Assembly: GCA_015680685.1 (NCBI GenBank)
Contig: MNCI01021399.1
Location: forward strand, 1,234,149-1,298,148
DNA: 64,000 nt
Direction of reading: 5' to 3'
Source: Gnetum montanum
Lineage: Eukaryota > Streptophyta > Gnetopsida > Gnetales > Gnetaceae
In this document: positions 43,977 through 56,900 of the stretch, piece by piece
Numbering within the stretch: position 1 is the stretch's first letter
Layout of the letters: each line of letters begins with the position of its first letter
Made by a program: the position numbers and the translations under genes
Notes under the pieces: model-generated
The model's input: the letters and a program-made list of their open reading frames with translations, nothing else
Database searches by the model: none
What the model was told of the DNA's origin: nothing

Positions 43977-44728
43977 TATCAACGTTGGGTGATGCGGCAT
44001 AGGGGAGAGAATGCAGCATAAGAGAGAAAATATATGGTAAGTGTCAATAGCATGTAGTCCACAATGTATGAATGATGTAGCATGTGAAAAGATTGAGTAG
44101 CGTATGATGGAGATGAAGTAACGTAAAGAGGGAATGCAGCATGTGAAAAAAAGGAACAATGTACAAGTTATGTAAGCAGTGTGAATAAGTACGGCATGTG
44201 TTATAAAAGGGGCATAGTGTATGGCCACAATTGCAAGTGGAGTGCACATTGACCAGGGTGGAATTGTGGCGTGTGAAGTCTGGCAACCTCAAACATGGTA
44301 TGTGAAAGTCAAGGGACAACATGTGGCTTGGAAAGTAAAATGTAGAATGTAGATGACGTTGAATGCAGCGTCTGGCACAGAGGAATAGTGTGTGGATGCT
44401 GAATGTAGCATCTGGCATAGAGGAACAATGTGTGGATGCTGAATGCAGCATTTGGCATAGAGGAACAACATGTGGATGCTAAATGTAGCATCTGGAAGCT
44501 AGGGCCTACATGCTAAACATTGTGAGTTAAGCAGGAACATGTTTAGCAAGTCAGAATGACGTCTGGACATTGAGGGAAGTGTCAAAGGGAGAAAACCAAG
44601 TGTAGGATGTTGTGAATAGCATCCGAGAAGGGAGAGAAGGATGTTGGATACTATGAACAATGTTTGAAACTTGGACAAGGTGCAAGATGTTGTGGGCAGC
44701 CATTGGATAAACAATTGTAACAGAAATA
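43977..44728 (-). repeat. Leader of element C with about 40-bp tandem units
   Basis: Positions 44345-44495 carry about four units of about 40 bp (GTGGATGCTGAATGCAGCATxTGGCATAGAGGAACAA), with an internal GCTGAATGCAGC palindrome. The remainder has scattered GCAGCATGTG motifs. The short frames here are low complexity. Confidence 0.7.
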
Positions 44729-44747
44729 GGCCCTCCTTCTAGAGCCA
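44729..44747 (-). other. Primer-binding site of element C
   Basis: The minus strand reads TGGCTCTAGAAGGAGGGCC a few bases after the 5' LTR end. Confidence 0.65.
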
Positions 44748-44753
44748 ATTTAC

Positions 44754-46631
44754 TGTACTATCTGAAATCATCAGCACGAGGTTGAACTGAAATGGACATC
44801 AAGAGATCTATGGAAGATACAGTAAGATCCTACCTTCGTACGAGGGCAAGTTGGAAATAAACGAAGGCAGAGTTCAAACGAGGACTTCCCCTAGCGTACG
44901 TTGTTGTGATGCACTAGCTTATACACAAACGGATGCAAACTAAAACATAAATGAACGTATGAAAGGTAAGATGAAAACAAAATGTAAACAAAGGTAATGA
45001 AAATTGTAACAAATGTGAACAACATAAATAAAGAACAATGGATGGCAAAATTGTAACTATATGTATTGATTGACGATTACAAAAAAAAGTGCACTAGTCA
45101 AAATGTAGTTGTGGATTGATCACAAGGCAGACATTTAGCCCCGATGTTAAGGTTGTATAGATGTTGGGAGATTGCAGGTTTCTACTTGTAGGTATGCAGC
45201 ATGACCAAAATTTCCCTAAGTGCTCAACGTGAATAAGTCTAGGTAATTCCCAATGCATGAGATGATGATGATGCGATTCGTCAACCGTATGAATTTGGTG
45301 AAAATTTCCAACCCTCTAGATCTTGATGCCACCAAAATTGCCAACCCCTGTTAAGTGAAAAATGGGATATTTATAGAGTTTTCGAGTATGGGATTCGGAT
45401 TTGGAGGAAGATCTATGGCTGCGGGGTGAGAGAAATGTGGATTGGGTGATAGGTATTTGCAGTTTGACCAAATGCACTATTTTTTCTTTTTTTTTAATGT
45501 ACAACATACAGTGTGATCAATTCTTATTCTCGCATGTGCAATCTACAGCGTAGGAGCTTGACACACTCAAAGAATATGAAATTTACAAAAGAATGCAATG
45601 TGACAACAGAGAATTTGATCTCTAGCCTCTGGATCTGTGGTCTACCATGCTCTAGCATTTCCAATAAAAATGATGTATTTTGGGCCTATTTTCAACCTTT
45701 GAGACTTATTTCTGGAATGGATATGCATGCCTAATGTCAAGGGAATCCTGCACATCGTATTTGAGCAGATTTAGCCTTGGATATATGTCTCTTTTGGTTG
45801 GTCACGCTATGGTCATGCTATGTAGCATGACTGCAGCACGACTAAGTGAAAATGGCATATTTTGAATCAAATTTGGATGTCTGATGCCTGTTTCTTGAAG
45901 TCCAACTACTGCCTACTCTCTAGGATGGTCTGGACACTAAATCTTAGCCCAATTTCATGTTGTTTTGGTCATCTTTTGTTTGTTCACACTATGGTCATGT
46001 TGTGCAGCTTGACCTCAGTGTGACCTTAGTGTGACCAAGTTAAAATGACACATTTGAAGCTCAAATCCTGATTTTCTAAAGTCATAGATTTAGTACAGTT
46101 GTTGCCTGTCCCCTGGGGATTGAGTTCATGTCAAAACTAGACTTGAAACTACTTGATGTGCCCTATTTTTGCTTGGTCATGTTGTGGTCACGTTGTGCAG
46201 CATGACTAACTGAAAGTGTCTCAAGACATGTGATTCTAAGCTCAAATTTCAAGGTTCTAAAGGTTGGGAGCTGCAGGGGGCATCGATGAAGCTCATGGAG
46301 AGCCCATGTGCTCGAATCTAGGCTATTTGGACTTGATTTTGGGGTCCCTGAAGTTGGTCACATTATACACATGCTAGTCTTACGCTGGGCAGCATGACCA
46401 AAGTGTATTCAGCAAAAGCCATGCATTTTGAGCTTGAAACCTTATATTTTGGATGTTGGGAGTTGGAACGAACGCCTGTGGGCCCAAGGTATTTTACCTG
46501 TTCAATTGTGTGTCATTTCATGCTATTTTGAAGGCTCTCAAGTTTGGTCACACTGTACTCTTGTTGGGTAGTGGCATGACTTAGCGTCAATCCTGTCCAA
46601 AAGTGCTAGGCAAAAATTTTGTGGTGTTTCT
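44754..46631 (-). repeat. 5' LTR of element C
   Basis: The plus strand starts TGTACTATCTG and ends GTGGTGTTTC(T), the last base mutated from A. A TATA box is at 45377-45367 on the minus strand (CTCTATAAATAT). About five U3 units of about 185 bp with GGTCAC/GCATGACC cores lie at 45795-46600. It pairs with 16880-18740. Confidence 0.87.
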
Positions 46632-48310
46632 GTTGGAAACCATTTGGGACTTGACCACCAACGAGTGTCCTCGAACAGGATTTAGGTGCTTGCTAGTCTC
46701 TGGCAATACCAAGGCCCAGATACCTCCAAATAGACTCAGTAGTTAATGTGAGTATGTGTGTGTACTATTGTAGTGTGCTATTATGAAAAATGAAACGATT
46801 GGATTTTTGTGTAAAACTATAAATGACTTATCTTAAAGAGATTCAGCCAACTTTGCAAAGTACTATGAGTTGTTGAGAGTTCCTATGCTATTCAATTGCC
46901 TAGTCTATGCAGTCCTTATAATACCTACTTGTAACAAATAAATTTTTGCAAAAAAATTTGAGCACAACTCTGTGAATCTACTTCTAATTTTCCCAAGAGA
47001 AAGATATAGTTCCACAAGAAAACTAGAAATAGAGCGAGATTCAATGGAAATAGAAAGAAGAGAAAAAGAAAGCAGATTTGTGTAAAGATCTCAAATGTTT
47101 AAACAAGGTAAAATGATACCAGTAAACACTTTATAATAAAGCTATCCCAAATTCAATAACTACGAATTGTTTAAACTTCCAAGTCTCAAATAAGCAATTT
47201 CTTCAAGATAATCCTATTATGCTACCCAAAAAATTATTTTGTAAACTATCACATACGAGAATCTATTTTGGCTAGATAATGGATGTTAACAATTCCATTC
47301 AACAGAACCTTCAAAAGACTTGACAATTTTTTATTGAAATACCACAGAGATTCACTTCAAAGATAAAAGAAGCTATTCTAGTCCTATCAAAATACCAAAG
47401 ATTTTCTGAACCCTCTTGACTATTGAATTGTTCAACAGCTTGACTACATGTAAAGGCTCTCTTACAACAATCTCAATAGTGGTTCTTATACATTGCACAA
47501 TAATAAAATTTACTACTAAAATGCTCTTAATGCTTTCAAACACAAGCTCTTCTATGGCAGAATTTTAATAGAAATTTTCTATCATGCAACAAGAATAATA
47601 AGAGCAATCTAAAAATCCAAAAATTACTTGCCAAGCATGATACTATCTAAACCACTAGCTAAAAAATTTTAAAAAAATAAAAAATAATAAGCATAACTCA
47701 TAGGACTATGAAAAAGAGGCTGAAATGTTCCCTTTAGCAAGTCATCTTACAAGCAATCATTCACAATGTCTTCTTTTCAATCTTCCTCCAAGACCCTAAG
47801 TGTTACCCTGAGTGAGACCCCTAGTGTGAGACCCCTTTCTTCCTATCCTTGAAGCCCTTTTATAGGGTCTCATAGGTAGTTAGGTAAGTTACAAATATTT
47901 TGGATGGTTATAACCACCATAGAGATAAAAAAGCTATAGCTGACAAGTGTCCCATTTAGTTGCCAAGTGGTCACCATGGAGATAAAAAAGCTGTAGTTGA
48001 CAAGTGGTCATTGTAGTGGTTATAACCACCATTTCAATTGAGAGGCTACAATTGTCATATATTTACAACATTTATAGGAAATTTAAAATGAAGCCAAGTA
48101 TCTAGTGGCTATATTCATCATAGGGTTAAATGTTTATAGGTGATGAATATCTTGTAGTTGCAACCATCATAATCACAATTGACTAGTGTTCAATTCACAT
48201 GGGACTTTGACCAGTTGTCCCATAACTTTCTTTTCTTTTTCAAATCATAAAATATTTTATTATTATTTAAATCATAGTAATAGAGATAGTAACCATGGAG
48301 TTTATGCATA
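46632..48310 (-). repeat. LTR-like repeat F, left copy
   Basis: It matches 63230-64000 in inverted orientation from CTCCATGGTTACTATCT (48302) through a TATA box (TATAAAAG, 47864-47857) into U5-like sequence (CTTGGCAAGTAATTTTGG, AAATTTCTAT). Its edge at 46631 (plus-strand TGTTGGAAACC) coincides with the outer edge of element C, and TG/CA-type ends suggest an LTR of an unrelated family. No protein-coding sequence is seen. Confidence 0.65.
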
Positions 48311-48568
48311 CATGGATGGATTGACATATAAATATATATGTATGTGTGTAATATTTGTCCATCTTTCTTATGCTTGGAATCCATGATTTGCTCCCTGCCC
48401 ACCACCAACCTCTATCTATCTAAATCATCTACAAGTTGAAGGATGGAACCTACAAAATGCATTAAAATGAAACGCTATGAAATAGTAGTTATATCTGGTA
48501 ACAATTTCTGCATAAACAGTGGGACCCCTCATATTGATTCAAAACCTTTGATGAAATATTCCTACTAA

Positions 48569-48800
48569 AAACACAGTGAATCCCAACTTAGATTTCTTGT
48601 TGTAGTCCACAAAAAGATGTTCAAGAAGAAGATATCCAAGCCCAGATCTAATTCCTCCACCTACGACATTGAAAACCAAGAAACCCAAAATACTAGTGCA
48701 ATTGTCAGCCAACCTTCTAATAAAGTCCAGGCACATGGACAAACTTGTTAACGACATCCTCCTTTTCACTATGGAACCAAGACCATGCCCTCATCAACCA
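48569..48800 (-). pseudogene. Alpha-tubulin gene fragment
   Basis: Minus strand 48736-48569 encodes [41 protein letters not shown] and [10 protein letters not shown]. These match the alpha-tubulin segment around the GGGTGSG nucleotide-binding loop, here GGGIRSG (48661-48641). Just upstream, in another frame, [10 protein letters not shown] resembles the FHPEQLISGKEDAANN region. Similarity stops abruptly after FTVF. Only about 60-70 of some 450 residues are present, with a frameshift, so it is a captured or decayed fragment. It follows the P450 fragment on the same strand. Confidence 0.8.
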
Positions 48801-48839
48801 AGACAAATTAAGATAAATTAGCCTCCTTTTGAAGCATGG

Positions 48840-50030
48840 TGGGGATGAGGATGAGATTATGTTTCTACACAGGGTTATTCCATAAACCTCTATCATATCC
48901 ATCAGAGTTTCATTAGATCCAAGCTCAATACGCTAGTCACTATGAAAAACTAGAGCCCCAAGAGCAACCCTAAGCTACTGTAGAGCCGAAGCCATGCCAG
49001 GCCAAATTCTTCTTCCTCCGCCAAAGGGAATCATCTGGGATTCCAAAAATAAATTTGTTGTGTTTTCATGCTCCTTCATCATAAATCTATCTAGCATGAA
49101 TTTCATAGAATTTTTCCACACTCTCAGATTTCAGCTAATGGCCCAAAGATTGAAGATGATTCTAGATCATTTGGGGATGATTCTGGATCATTTGGTGGAT
49201 GAAGTCGCAAAGTTTTCTTGATCATGCAGTTCAGGTATTTCATTTTTGGAGTGATTACACATCAAAGATATGCATTGATTCAATTTCTTGATGGAGCTTC
49301 TCCATGATGCCTGAATTTCTTACGATCTCACTCATCACCCACTCTAGAGCTGAGGCAGTTGTGTCGATCTCTGCTCCATATAGGTTCATTGAAAAGATAT
49401 TGCATGACAGGTCTGTAAGCTTCCTAGAAGTAAGTTTCTACTTACCATTTTCATTTTCTCAAATAGAATACTTTATGGATCTTAAAATGAAAAATATGGC
49501 AATCATGATGGGATCGAAGAAACCTATAAATCTGCTACCAAGGCCACCTTGATTCATGAAAAAACCTTTGTAATAGAAATTATCCGTTATAACAGAAATG
49601 GTATCCTCTCTAAATGAATAACTAACAACTGTGATTGCACATATTCTGGTTTGTGATGTCTCATCTTCTCTGAGGTCCTTTCCATGTTGAAATCTTCAAT
49701 GGAAGCCCAATTTTCTTTGTAATTTTGGCAGATTTAACAAACACGATTCTCAAGCACCACAAAAGTTTTCTCTGAGATATTCCAATGCCGTCAGCCTTGA
49801 TGATGTTGCAGAGGTCACTATGCATGTTAACGTTGATGGTTATGCAGGGATATCCTTCCATGTGAGTAGCAGGGTCACATCATTAGTTCCACATGCCACG
49901 GCCGTGGTGGCAACATGCCAAGTATTTAACATGGCCACCACCCTGGGCATGCCAAAACTCTGCATCCTCAATGTCGGTAGTGGTTTCATGGCCAAAGCAT
50001 TTTTCAAGACATTTTTGGCTTCCAAATGGT
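48840..50030 (-). pseudogene. Cytochrome P450 gene fragment
   Basis: Clear P450 motifs lie on the minus strand: the I-helix segment LYGAEIDTTASALEWVMSE followed by MEKLHQEIES (about 49400-49270), a FKPERF-like remnant, then IPFGGGRRIWPGMASALQ (about 49035-48980), where the heme-ligand Cys of FxxGxRxCxG is Trp. MDMIEVYGITL marks the C-terminal end. Farther upstream, AKNVLKNALAMKPLPTL (about 50027-49980) could be the helix B region, less certainly. Frames change several times, and the K-helix ExxR is missing or unreadable. It would have been a membrane-bound plant monooxygenase. An LTR-like TATA box lies upstream in the same orientation. Confidence 0.78.
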
Positions 50031-50199
50031 CTGTTGCATTATGAGAAGATGTTATCTATTCATTAGAAATATGGCTCCATGGAGGCTATCACAAAGCCAG
50101 TCAAATCATAGTCCTGATTCTTAGAAAATGATTCTTCAAATTCTGGATTCATGATAATTCTCAACTCTGTTCCATGAAATGGCCAAAATGTGCCGACAT

Positions 50200-51810
50200 T
50201 TTCAATTGGTGATTCTCAAAGCCAACAATGCCAAAAGCCAACCCCTTGAACATTATTCGTCGGGGTATTTATAGAGATAGATGCAGGAGAGAAACGTGGT
50301 TTGGATGCCACATGTCTTAAGTCCCACAAAGTGCAAACATGATTGTGTCATGCTACTATGTAATGTTGGGCTGCAGTGTTATGCTGACATGCTATGCTGC
50401 AGTGTGATGCTAAACATGAAACCCACTGTGATATGACCATATTGTTCAAGCTACATGTGCCAGAATCTAGGGAACTACCATGTTTGTTACAAAAAATGCC
50501 AACAATGAATGCAAAGTGGGGCCTATGCTCCAGGACTACATCTTCCCTACTCTAGTGAGCAGGGTCAAGCATAGGGACAACTTTGGAAATAATCAGGGGG
50601 GGTGCAAAACAAAGAAAATTTGCCAATCCTTTCTATTGAAGAGATGTTGGGATGGGAGTGACCACTGCCAACAAGTTCTGGAGCCAATCGAAGATGCCCT
50701 AATGCTTCCATGCAAGTGTTACACTATTTACACTACCTAGCATATCGGCATAGCGTAAACACCCACACACTATGCTGCACTATGCTACGTAGTGTAGCTG
50801 TCAGTCTTGACAAAAAATTTTCTTGAAAGCTGAGAATACTTGTCTGATGCCTAGCTAAGCAAGTAGCTTTTGCAATTGACAACTCTGTTTTCCATGCTAA
50901 AAGGTCTTGGGACCTACGAGGTTCATCCTTGGAATACTTCAAAGCTTTGTATCTCTGCTACACTGTGCTAGCATAGCACAATGTAGCAGCTAGTGTGACA
51001 TGCATTCTTGTTTGATTTAGAATGCTTTTGCCAAGAAAATTTTCTTCGAACCCAAGGGCAAAGTGGGATAGGAAATCTTGAAGGTCGTGGTATTCCAAGT
51101 GTAATTCCTTTGCTAGGACCACTTGTCAAAGGACCTTCATGCATTCTGACCCTGCTATGCTATGCTACGCTGCATAGTGTAGCATATCGTAGCACCTAGT
51201 CTGGCTTGAATCTTGTCTCATATCGCAAACATTCTATTACAGGATGTTGGTCATGTCTTGGTGTTGCTACAAATCAAGCATGTTTGATGGTTAAGACATG
51301 GGAAAATATGCTTACTCCATTAGAGAAATATGAGTAAGAGTATTGTCATAGTATATCCCTACTATGCTATGCTACACTACGTAGTGTAGCACAACATAGC
51401 ACTCAAATCAAGATGATATCTAACAAAACTTGCCACATTTTGTTGCATCATGTTGTTCATGCATCAAGGATGAAGTGGGGCAGATATCTTGGAGGACTGA
51501 GTTGTTGTCAATCTGTATCTTGGATGCCCGATTAGTCTTTTCAAGGCCTGCTATGCTATGTAGCGTAGCGTAGCATAGCAGGTTCCTGTAATTAGAAAAC
51601 TTTCCAAATTTTTTAGTCATCCTAAATACCTTAGAGAACTCCTAGCATGGTTCCTAGGTAGATCATCAGCCAAGTTAAGTGTCAAGCTAGACAAGCTAGA
51701 GGGTGTAACAAGCCTGTCAGCCTGGGAGATTGAAAATTTGTTGGATTGTACAATCTACCCCTAGTGCACTTTTCATGCAAACTGGCCTCATTCATGGGTG
51801 TTGTGTTGAT
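50200..51810 (-). repeat. LTR-like repeat G, left copy, with palindrome array
   Basis: It is an inverted match to 58709-60080, including CCAAAGTTGTCCCTATGCTTGACCC and the flank of the TATA box. About six palindromic blocks of GCTATGCTACG/CGTAGCATAGC type lie near 50740, 50785, 50965, 51165, 51365 and 51555. A perfect 18-bp palindrome CTACACTACGTAGTGTAG is near 51372. The far end (about 51805) resembles a diverged LTR start. Similarity to the right copy ends near 50200, where P450 sequence begins. Confidence 0.65.
50261..50276 (-). promoter_or_regulatory. TATA box of repeat G, left copy
   Basis: The minus strand reads CTCTATAAATACCCCG, matching ACTATAAATACCCCC in the right copy. Transcription would run left into the P450 and tubulin fragments. 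Confidence 0.55.
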
Positions 51811-51965
51811 TATGTTGCAGAGAGTAGCAGGCAATCTCAAAAGTGATTTTGTAGGCATTAGGACTTCCAGGATGCCATGTCGTCTACATGGTCCATCGTG
51901 ACATCATGCTTGCAAGGATCCTTGCCCAAATTCCAAGACTGCTAAATCATGAGTGTCCCAAAATT

Positions 51966-52590
51966 TATGTTTTTTAAGAAGTAACTAATAGAGAGATTAC
52001 ACAAATATTAAATATAACTTTTAGTAGATATAGGAAGGATTGGAGTACTAAAATTAATGATGCTATATGGGCATATTGATCAACTTGGGAACATCCTATA
52101 GGGTATTCACTATACGAACTAGTTAATGGAAAATTACCTACTATACTAGTCCAAGCAGAGATAGATACCCTTACAATTGCATGTGCACTTAACATAGATT
52201 TAAACTAGTTTAGAAGGGATGATTAATAAATATTAATCTATTGGATGAAAATATATTAGTAGCCTAAAAGAGTAACAAAATTTGAAAGAAGTATTCTAAA
52301 CATTAACATGACACCAAGATCACACATATTTCTATTAGGCCTAGAGAAAGAGTCTTCTACTATAACCCAAAGCATATCATTCAAAGGATAAAATTTTAGA
52401 TGTTATGGAAACGATCATATATCATCTATGCTACATATCAATCAAGTGTGATGGAAATTTACTACCCAACCAACCCACAAAAATTAATCCTTATCAACAT
52501 TCAACAAGTTAAATCATTTTATGGCTTTCCTTCCTTAAAAGACTCTATCTTGAATTCTAAACCCCTTACTTCCTATTCAATTTTCTAAAT
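51966..52590 (+). pseudogene. Integrase C-terminal fragment of an Athila-like element (D)
   Basis: The plus strand encodes YRRDWSTKINDAIWAY, then stop, STWEHPIGYSLYELVNGKLP, TIACALNIDLN, and further on RSYIIYATYQSSVMEIYYP and LILINIQQVKSFYGF. It aligns with the minus-strand integrase of E at 56275-55780 (YRRDWSTKLNDAPWAYRSTW, GPYIIYATFPLGAM, LLVNIKQTKHF). RT and the catalytic core are absent. It lies immediately beyond the U3 end of repeat G and points away from it. Confidence 0.82.
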
Positions 52591-53000
52591 TCCATCTTAG
52601 ATCATAGTCATGAGGTGTCATCTTTTATAATTAGGCACCAAACAATATTTTGACATTTTTCTTATATTTTTCTCAAATTTTATACCATTTTCTATAGTCT
52701 TTAATATCTTTTCTATTCTTTCATATTTTTCACATTTCCTATCATTTTTCATTCTTTCAAATCTTCTAATATCTTTATATATTTTTCTATTCTTTCATAT
52801 CTTTTTCATTCTTTTCATAGTATTATGAATTCTAATGTACATATTTTTGTTGATCTTTTTAATAAAGTGTAAAGGACTAAGCAATATGTAGTCTCAACAA
52901 TAATGATTTTACCTTATGTTATTAAATCAATAAAGGATTGATTGTATATACAATGGATCACATCATCTAATGAGCAGTGAGGTATCCCTATGCTCAACCA
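52591..53000. other. AT-rich stretch downstream of integrase fragment D
   Basis: No gene is seen. GTCATGAGGTGTCATC near 52610 may correspond to the polypurine region of E (GTCATGGGGGAGAGGGCCACC). The remainder is T-rich with repeated TTTTTC and CTTTCATAT runs. Confidence 0.4.
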
Positions 53001-55649
53001 TACGAATATGAGCATACACACATGATCTAGTCGAATTCCAAGGACTGGGTGCTTACATGCCTTTGTGGAACAAGGATGGGTTGATCAATCATTGTCTTCC
53101 CAAACTTACTTGTATAGCACAATTGTATGGTTAAGTAAACTTAAGATACATGATTTTTATAGTTTTTATGTCCTAGTGCTACAAAGGAAGGAGAGAGATA
53201 ACTAAGTAACTAATTTTGATTTAACTACTTAACTATGCTTTAACTAGTCCTAAAACTAGCATCTGTTCTCACTTGCTATACACATCCTGAACCAGTGCAA
53301 CACTACTGGGATTACCAAACACTAATTGTTATTGGGTTACCAAGTGTTACATGCATGCTCGAAGTGATCGTACTGAGTGTGCTTACTTAGGAGAGTTGCA
53401 AGGTAAGAGAGAGAACATTAATTAACTAAGAAAAGCATTAAGTAATAGTAATTAACATTAATTAATCTATTTTGAATGCTACAAGGTTTATGACAAAGTT
53501 CATATTTATTACCATACACAAGTTGTGCTTAGGTACATAATGCTCGAATAAAGATTTGTTCACTTTATGACTTCTACTGCAGACACTTAGAAATAATTCT
53601 ATCTCTAGAAAGGGAAAAAGGCAAGAGTTTGGGCAAGGGACTAAGACTAACTATCCAAACCAAGTGTGCCTACCTCTTATTTATAGGCAACAAGGCAAGC
53701 CCTAATAGCACGTACATGATATCTCTTGGAAGGCTCTAATATCGCGTGTGCGATATCATGGATGCGATATCCCAGCTCATCATACCCCCATGACTGAATG
53801 AAAACTCATCCTTGAGTTCTTTACAAAATATTGGGAAGGTATGGGATTATTGACTGAATGAGAACTGATAATGATAGGGAATAACAAATTCAAAGTGCCC
53901 AATGAGTGGATCAACAAACATATTACAACATTAGTGTTCACCCCCTTTGCAGTTAACACTGTACATAGATGACATCCAGACCCTCATCTGACAACTTGAA
54001 GAGAGAGTAAATAAAATGAGACATGTTGCTACTGACATCGCGATTGCACCTTCCATTGTTTATCCATAGCCACGTGACCAAACATGTTCCTAGTATAAAT
54101 GCTCTAGCTCCAGTCCATCCTGAGTGCTTCCTCCTATCCTAGTTTGTAGTTCATGTAATTACCATCTGCACACACAACATAATCACAAATGAGCAAGGAT
54201 AATTAAACCATAATGTAGTTGATACCTTGCCTCGATATAAAGCACATTGGCTGGTTTGTGGTTGTGGTAGGAATTGGGTTAGAGGTTTATCACTGATAAC
54301 TACCCAAGGCGTAGGGGTAATACAAGTAGTAGAATGGAAAAATTTGTGATAGGACTCCCATGACTAAGAGCGAACCTCCAGTAGCAATAGGGTGGAAAAG
54401 TATAGGGAACAAGAAAAATGGGAAAAATAAAAATGGTGATGCCAATAAAATGAATGTCATGGATGGGGATGAAATGAAAAAATGCTTATTGAAATAAATG
54501 TTTAAGGAGAAGAATTTAACAATTGCATCATAAAGGAATGTTAGTGGGTCCTCCCCACAGTAGGCTCATGCCCTTTATGCCCTAGAAAACCTACAAACGA
54601 AAGAGTCTGTAGGCTCTAGGAATGACATATGGAAACAATGGTTAAAGACTGACCCACAAGAATTGACCAAAGAATAACAATGCATCAACCAGGAGATAGA
54701 ATAATCATAAAATCAGCAATGAGGTGGAAAATGGAAAGAAATATGGAGAGTAGAAAATGGAATGAAATCCCAAGAGCAAGGTTGTGTAAAATCCCTTGTG
54801 TATTTTATGGTTAAGGTGATTGAGTAGAACTCATTCCAAATCTAGACTCAAACCACCCACATTCAGTGACCTCGCATCAATACATTTGGCCAATCCATCC
54901 CCTTGAAATAACAAGAATGCTTCCCCAAAGAGTCACCACCATTCCAAGGAGAGCAAGATGGAGAAGCATGAAGCAAGAAAGGGCCTTAGTTAGAGGGGAC
55001 CTTTAGGCATGGGTAACACATCTTTCTAGTGCCATAACTAGTGCTTGTAGCCCAGATTTCTTTATTGTGTCTAAGGGGTATGCTTTGAATTATCACATTT
55101 TTTTGTGTGAGAACCGCACCATCCAAAGACTTATTTGATTTATTCAACTTCTTGATGTTTGCTTATTGGTGGAATGGTAGAGAATCCATGAAAAGAATCC
55201 ATGTATCCAAGAGAATAGCCAACACACATGCATTGAATCCCCTTGAAGTCACATCCTCTTCAACCATTGAATCCTTCCTCAATTTGAAAAATACGAAGCC
55301 ACCAATTCATTAATAAGTTTATTTAGAAAAAGGGATAGTATAGTTCGAAAACCAAGGGAGACCATAGAGTTAAATGGAGGAATTGATGGTGTGGAATCAT
55401 TGCCTATTTTATCAAACGAACCATATCATAGTATCAACATTGAAAATCAAAGGTAAAAACCCAACATTAACAATCAACACCATTATAGTACAATCCACCA
55501 TCATGAGCACTTATTTTATGATAAATGAAAGTAAATCAAATAAAGAAATAGGAAAAAATGGGAATTATGGTGTAATATAAAAATAAATAAAATTGAAAAA
55601 AAATGTGTAAAACAAAAATACAAAAAAAGAGCTGAGGGCTTGGAATGGT
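53001..55649 (-). repeat. Probable 3' LTR and flank of Athila-like element E
   Basis: On the minus strand a purine run (GGGGGAGAGGGCCACC, about 55673-55656) precedes a possible LTR start TGCTAACC. A TATA box CTATAAATA lies at 53692-53684. GCGATATC-type short inverted motifs occur at 53743-53775. I could not find the partner LTR, so limits are guesses. No host gene is recognisable in the interval. Confidence 0.35.
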
Positions 55650-56900
55650 TAGCATTGGTGGCCCTCTCCCCCATGACTGAATTGAAAGGAGGAGATCCAA
55701 AATAATGAGCAAGGTTGTCGAACAATAGAGGTAGTATTGGTACTAGCTATTCTAAGCTCATGGAAATGTTTGGTTTGTTTAATGTTGACCAACAATTTCT
55801 TATCTAGGCTCTCAGGTTTGTAAATCATCATGGCCCCTAAGGGAAAAGTTGCATAAATAATATAAGGTCCTTCCCATAGTATTTGAAATTTAGAGCAATG
55901 TGGCACATGTGTGGGATTCCAATATAGAACCTTATCTCTTGGTTGATATTTAACTTTCCTAATTTTCAGGTCATAACATCGTTTATTGAAGGCCTTGTGC
56001 AATTCGTTAGATGACAAGGTGGCTAATCGGTTCTCATCTAGAAAGTTAAAGATCATTAACTATTCTTTTTATGCTAGAACAAGGTCAAGGTTGAGATCAC
56101 AAGCCATATATAGTGTATGGAGTTTTTCTTGAATGGGAAGCATTGAAATTTTCCTATACACTAACTCATAGGGAGAGTAGTCTATAGGGAGTTTCCATGT
56201 GGAGCGATATGCCCAAGGGGCATCATTTAGTTTTGTGCTCCAATCTCTCCTATACTTGCTAATAGTTCTTGTCAATATTTTCGTAATCTCCCTATTGGTG
56301 ACCTTAGCTTAACCATTTGCTTGAGGGTGGTATGGAGTAATCAATATGTGTTCAACCCCTAAGCGTTGCATTAGCTTCCGAAAAGTTGCAGTTGTAAAAT
56401 GTGTGCCATTTTCAGAAATAAGTACCCAAGGCATGCCAAACCTATTTATGATTTGTTGTTGAAAAAATCATGTAGCTGTATATGATGTACAATCCTTAAC
56501 AGTAGCTACTTCTATCCATTTTATAAAGTAGTCAACAACAACAATGATGTAAGCTTTCCCATTGGACATTGGTGTAATGGGCCCCATAAAATTAATTCCC
56601 CATATGTCAAAGGGTTCTAAAGGTTGAATCTATTGTTATGGACCCTCCATTCTAGCAATCATTCCCCCATCATGTTGATAGCACTTACAAGATTAGACAA
56701 AATGATGGGCATCTCGAAACAATATAGGCCAATAATATCCTGCAAGTAGGATTTTAATGGTTGTTCATCTCTCGACATAATAACCCCCAAAAGGACCTTC
56801 ATAAGCATCTTGGAGAACTTGTAGTTGATTTATATAAGGAATGCACCATCAAACCAAGCTATCAGGACATATTTTATAAAGTTTCTCATTGATCTCCATA
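55650..56900 (-). pseudogene. int: Integrase of Athila-like element E
   Basis: On the minus strand: a zinc-binding remnant (YEGPFGGYY, AGYYWPILFRDAHHFV, SCKCYQHDGG); [26 protein letters not shown], where the usual first Asp is Asn; LISENGTHF, where the second Asp position reads Glu; YHPQANG, stop, AKVTNREITKILTRTISKYRRDWSTKLNDAPWAYR; PIDYSPYELVYRK. The C-terminal part contains HKAFNKRCYDLKIRKVKYQPRDKVLYW and GPYIIYATFPLGAM. The frame is nearly continuous apart from stops near 56470 and 56310 and between 56069 and 56056. Confidence 0.85.

Larger units (their letters stand above)
16880..46631 (-). mobile_element. Tat-lineage Ty3/gypsy element C, full-length, split by nested element B1
   Basis: On the minus strand: 5' LTR (46631-44754), primer-binding site, gag, zinc knuckle, protease, antisense gene, RT, RNase H, second RNase H, integrase, minisatellite, polypurine tract, 3' LTR (18740-16880). 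Removing the 10.47-kb nested B1 and one ATTAC leaves about 19.3 kb. Over the first 118 bases of the two LTRs I count about 21 differences, nearly all transitions, so insertion is old. Flanks ACTTG (16875-16879) and TGTTG/GTTGG (from 46631) do not give a clear target duplication. Unity of the two halves is shown by matching LTRs and by the antisense exon that reads across B1. Confidence 0.88.

Noticed and set aside
43671-44249. Gag of C starting upstream at the first ATG of its long frame (44249)
   Set aside because: Codons before 43976 are leader repeats with no counterpart in B1, whereas MDSTHIN at 43976 aligns with the B1 start at 34738.
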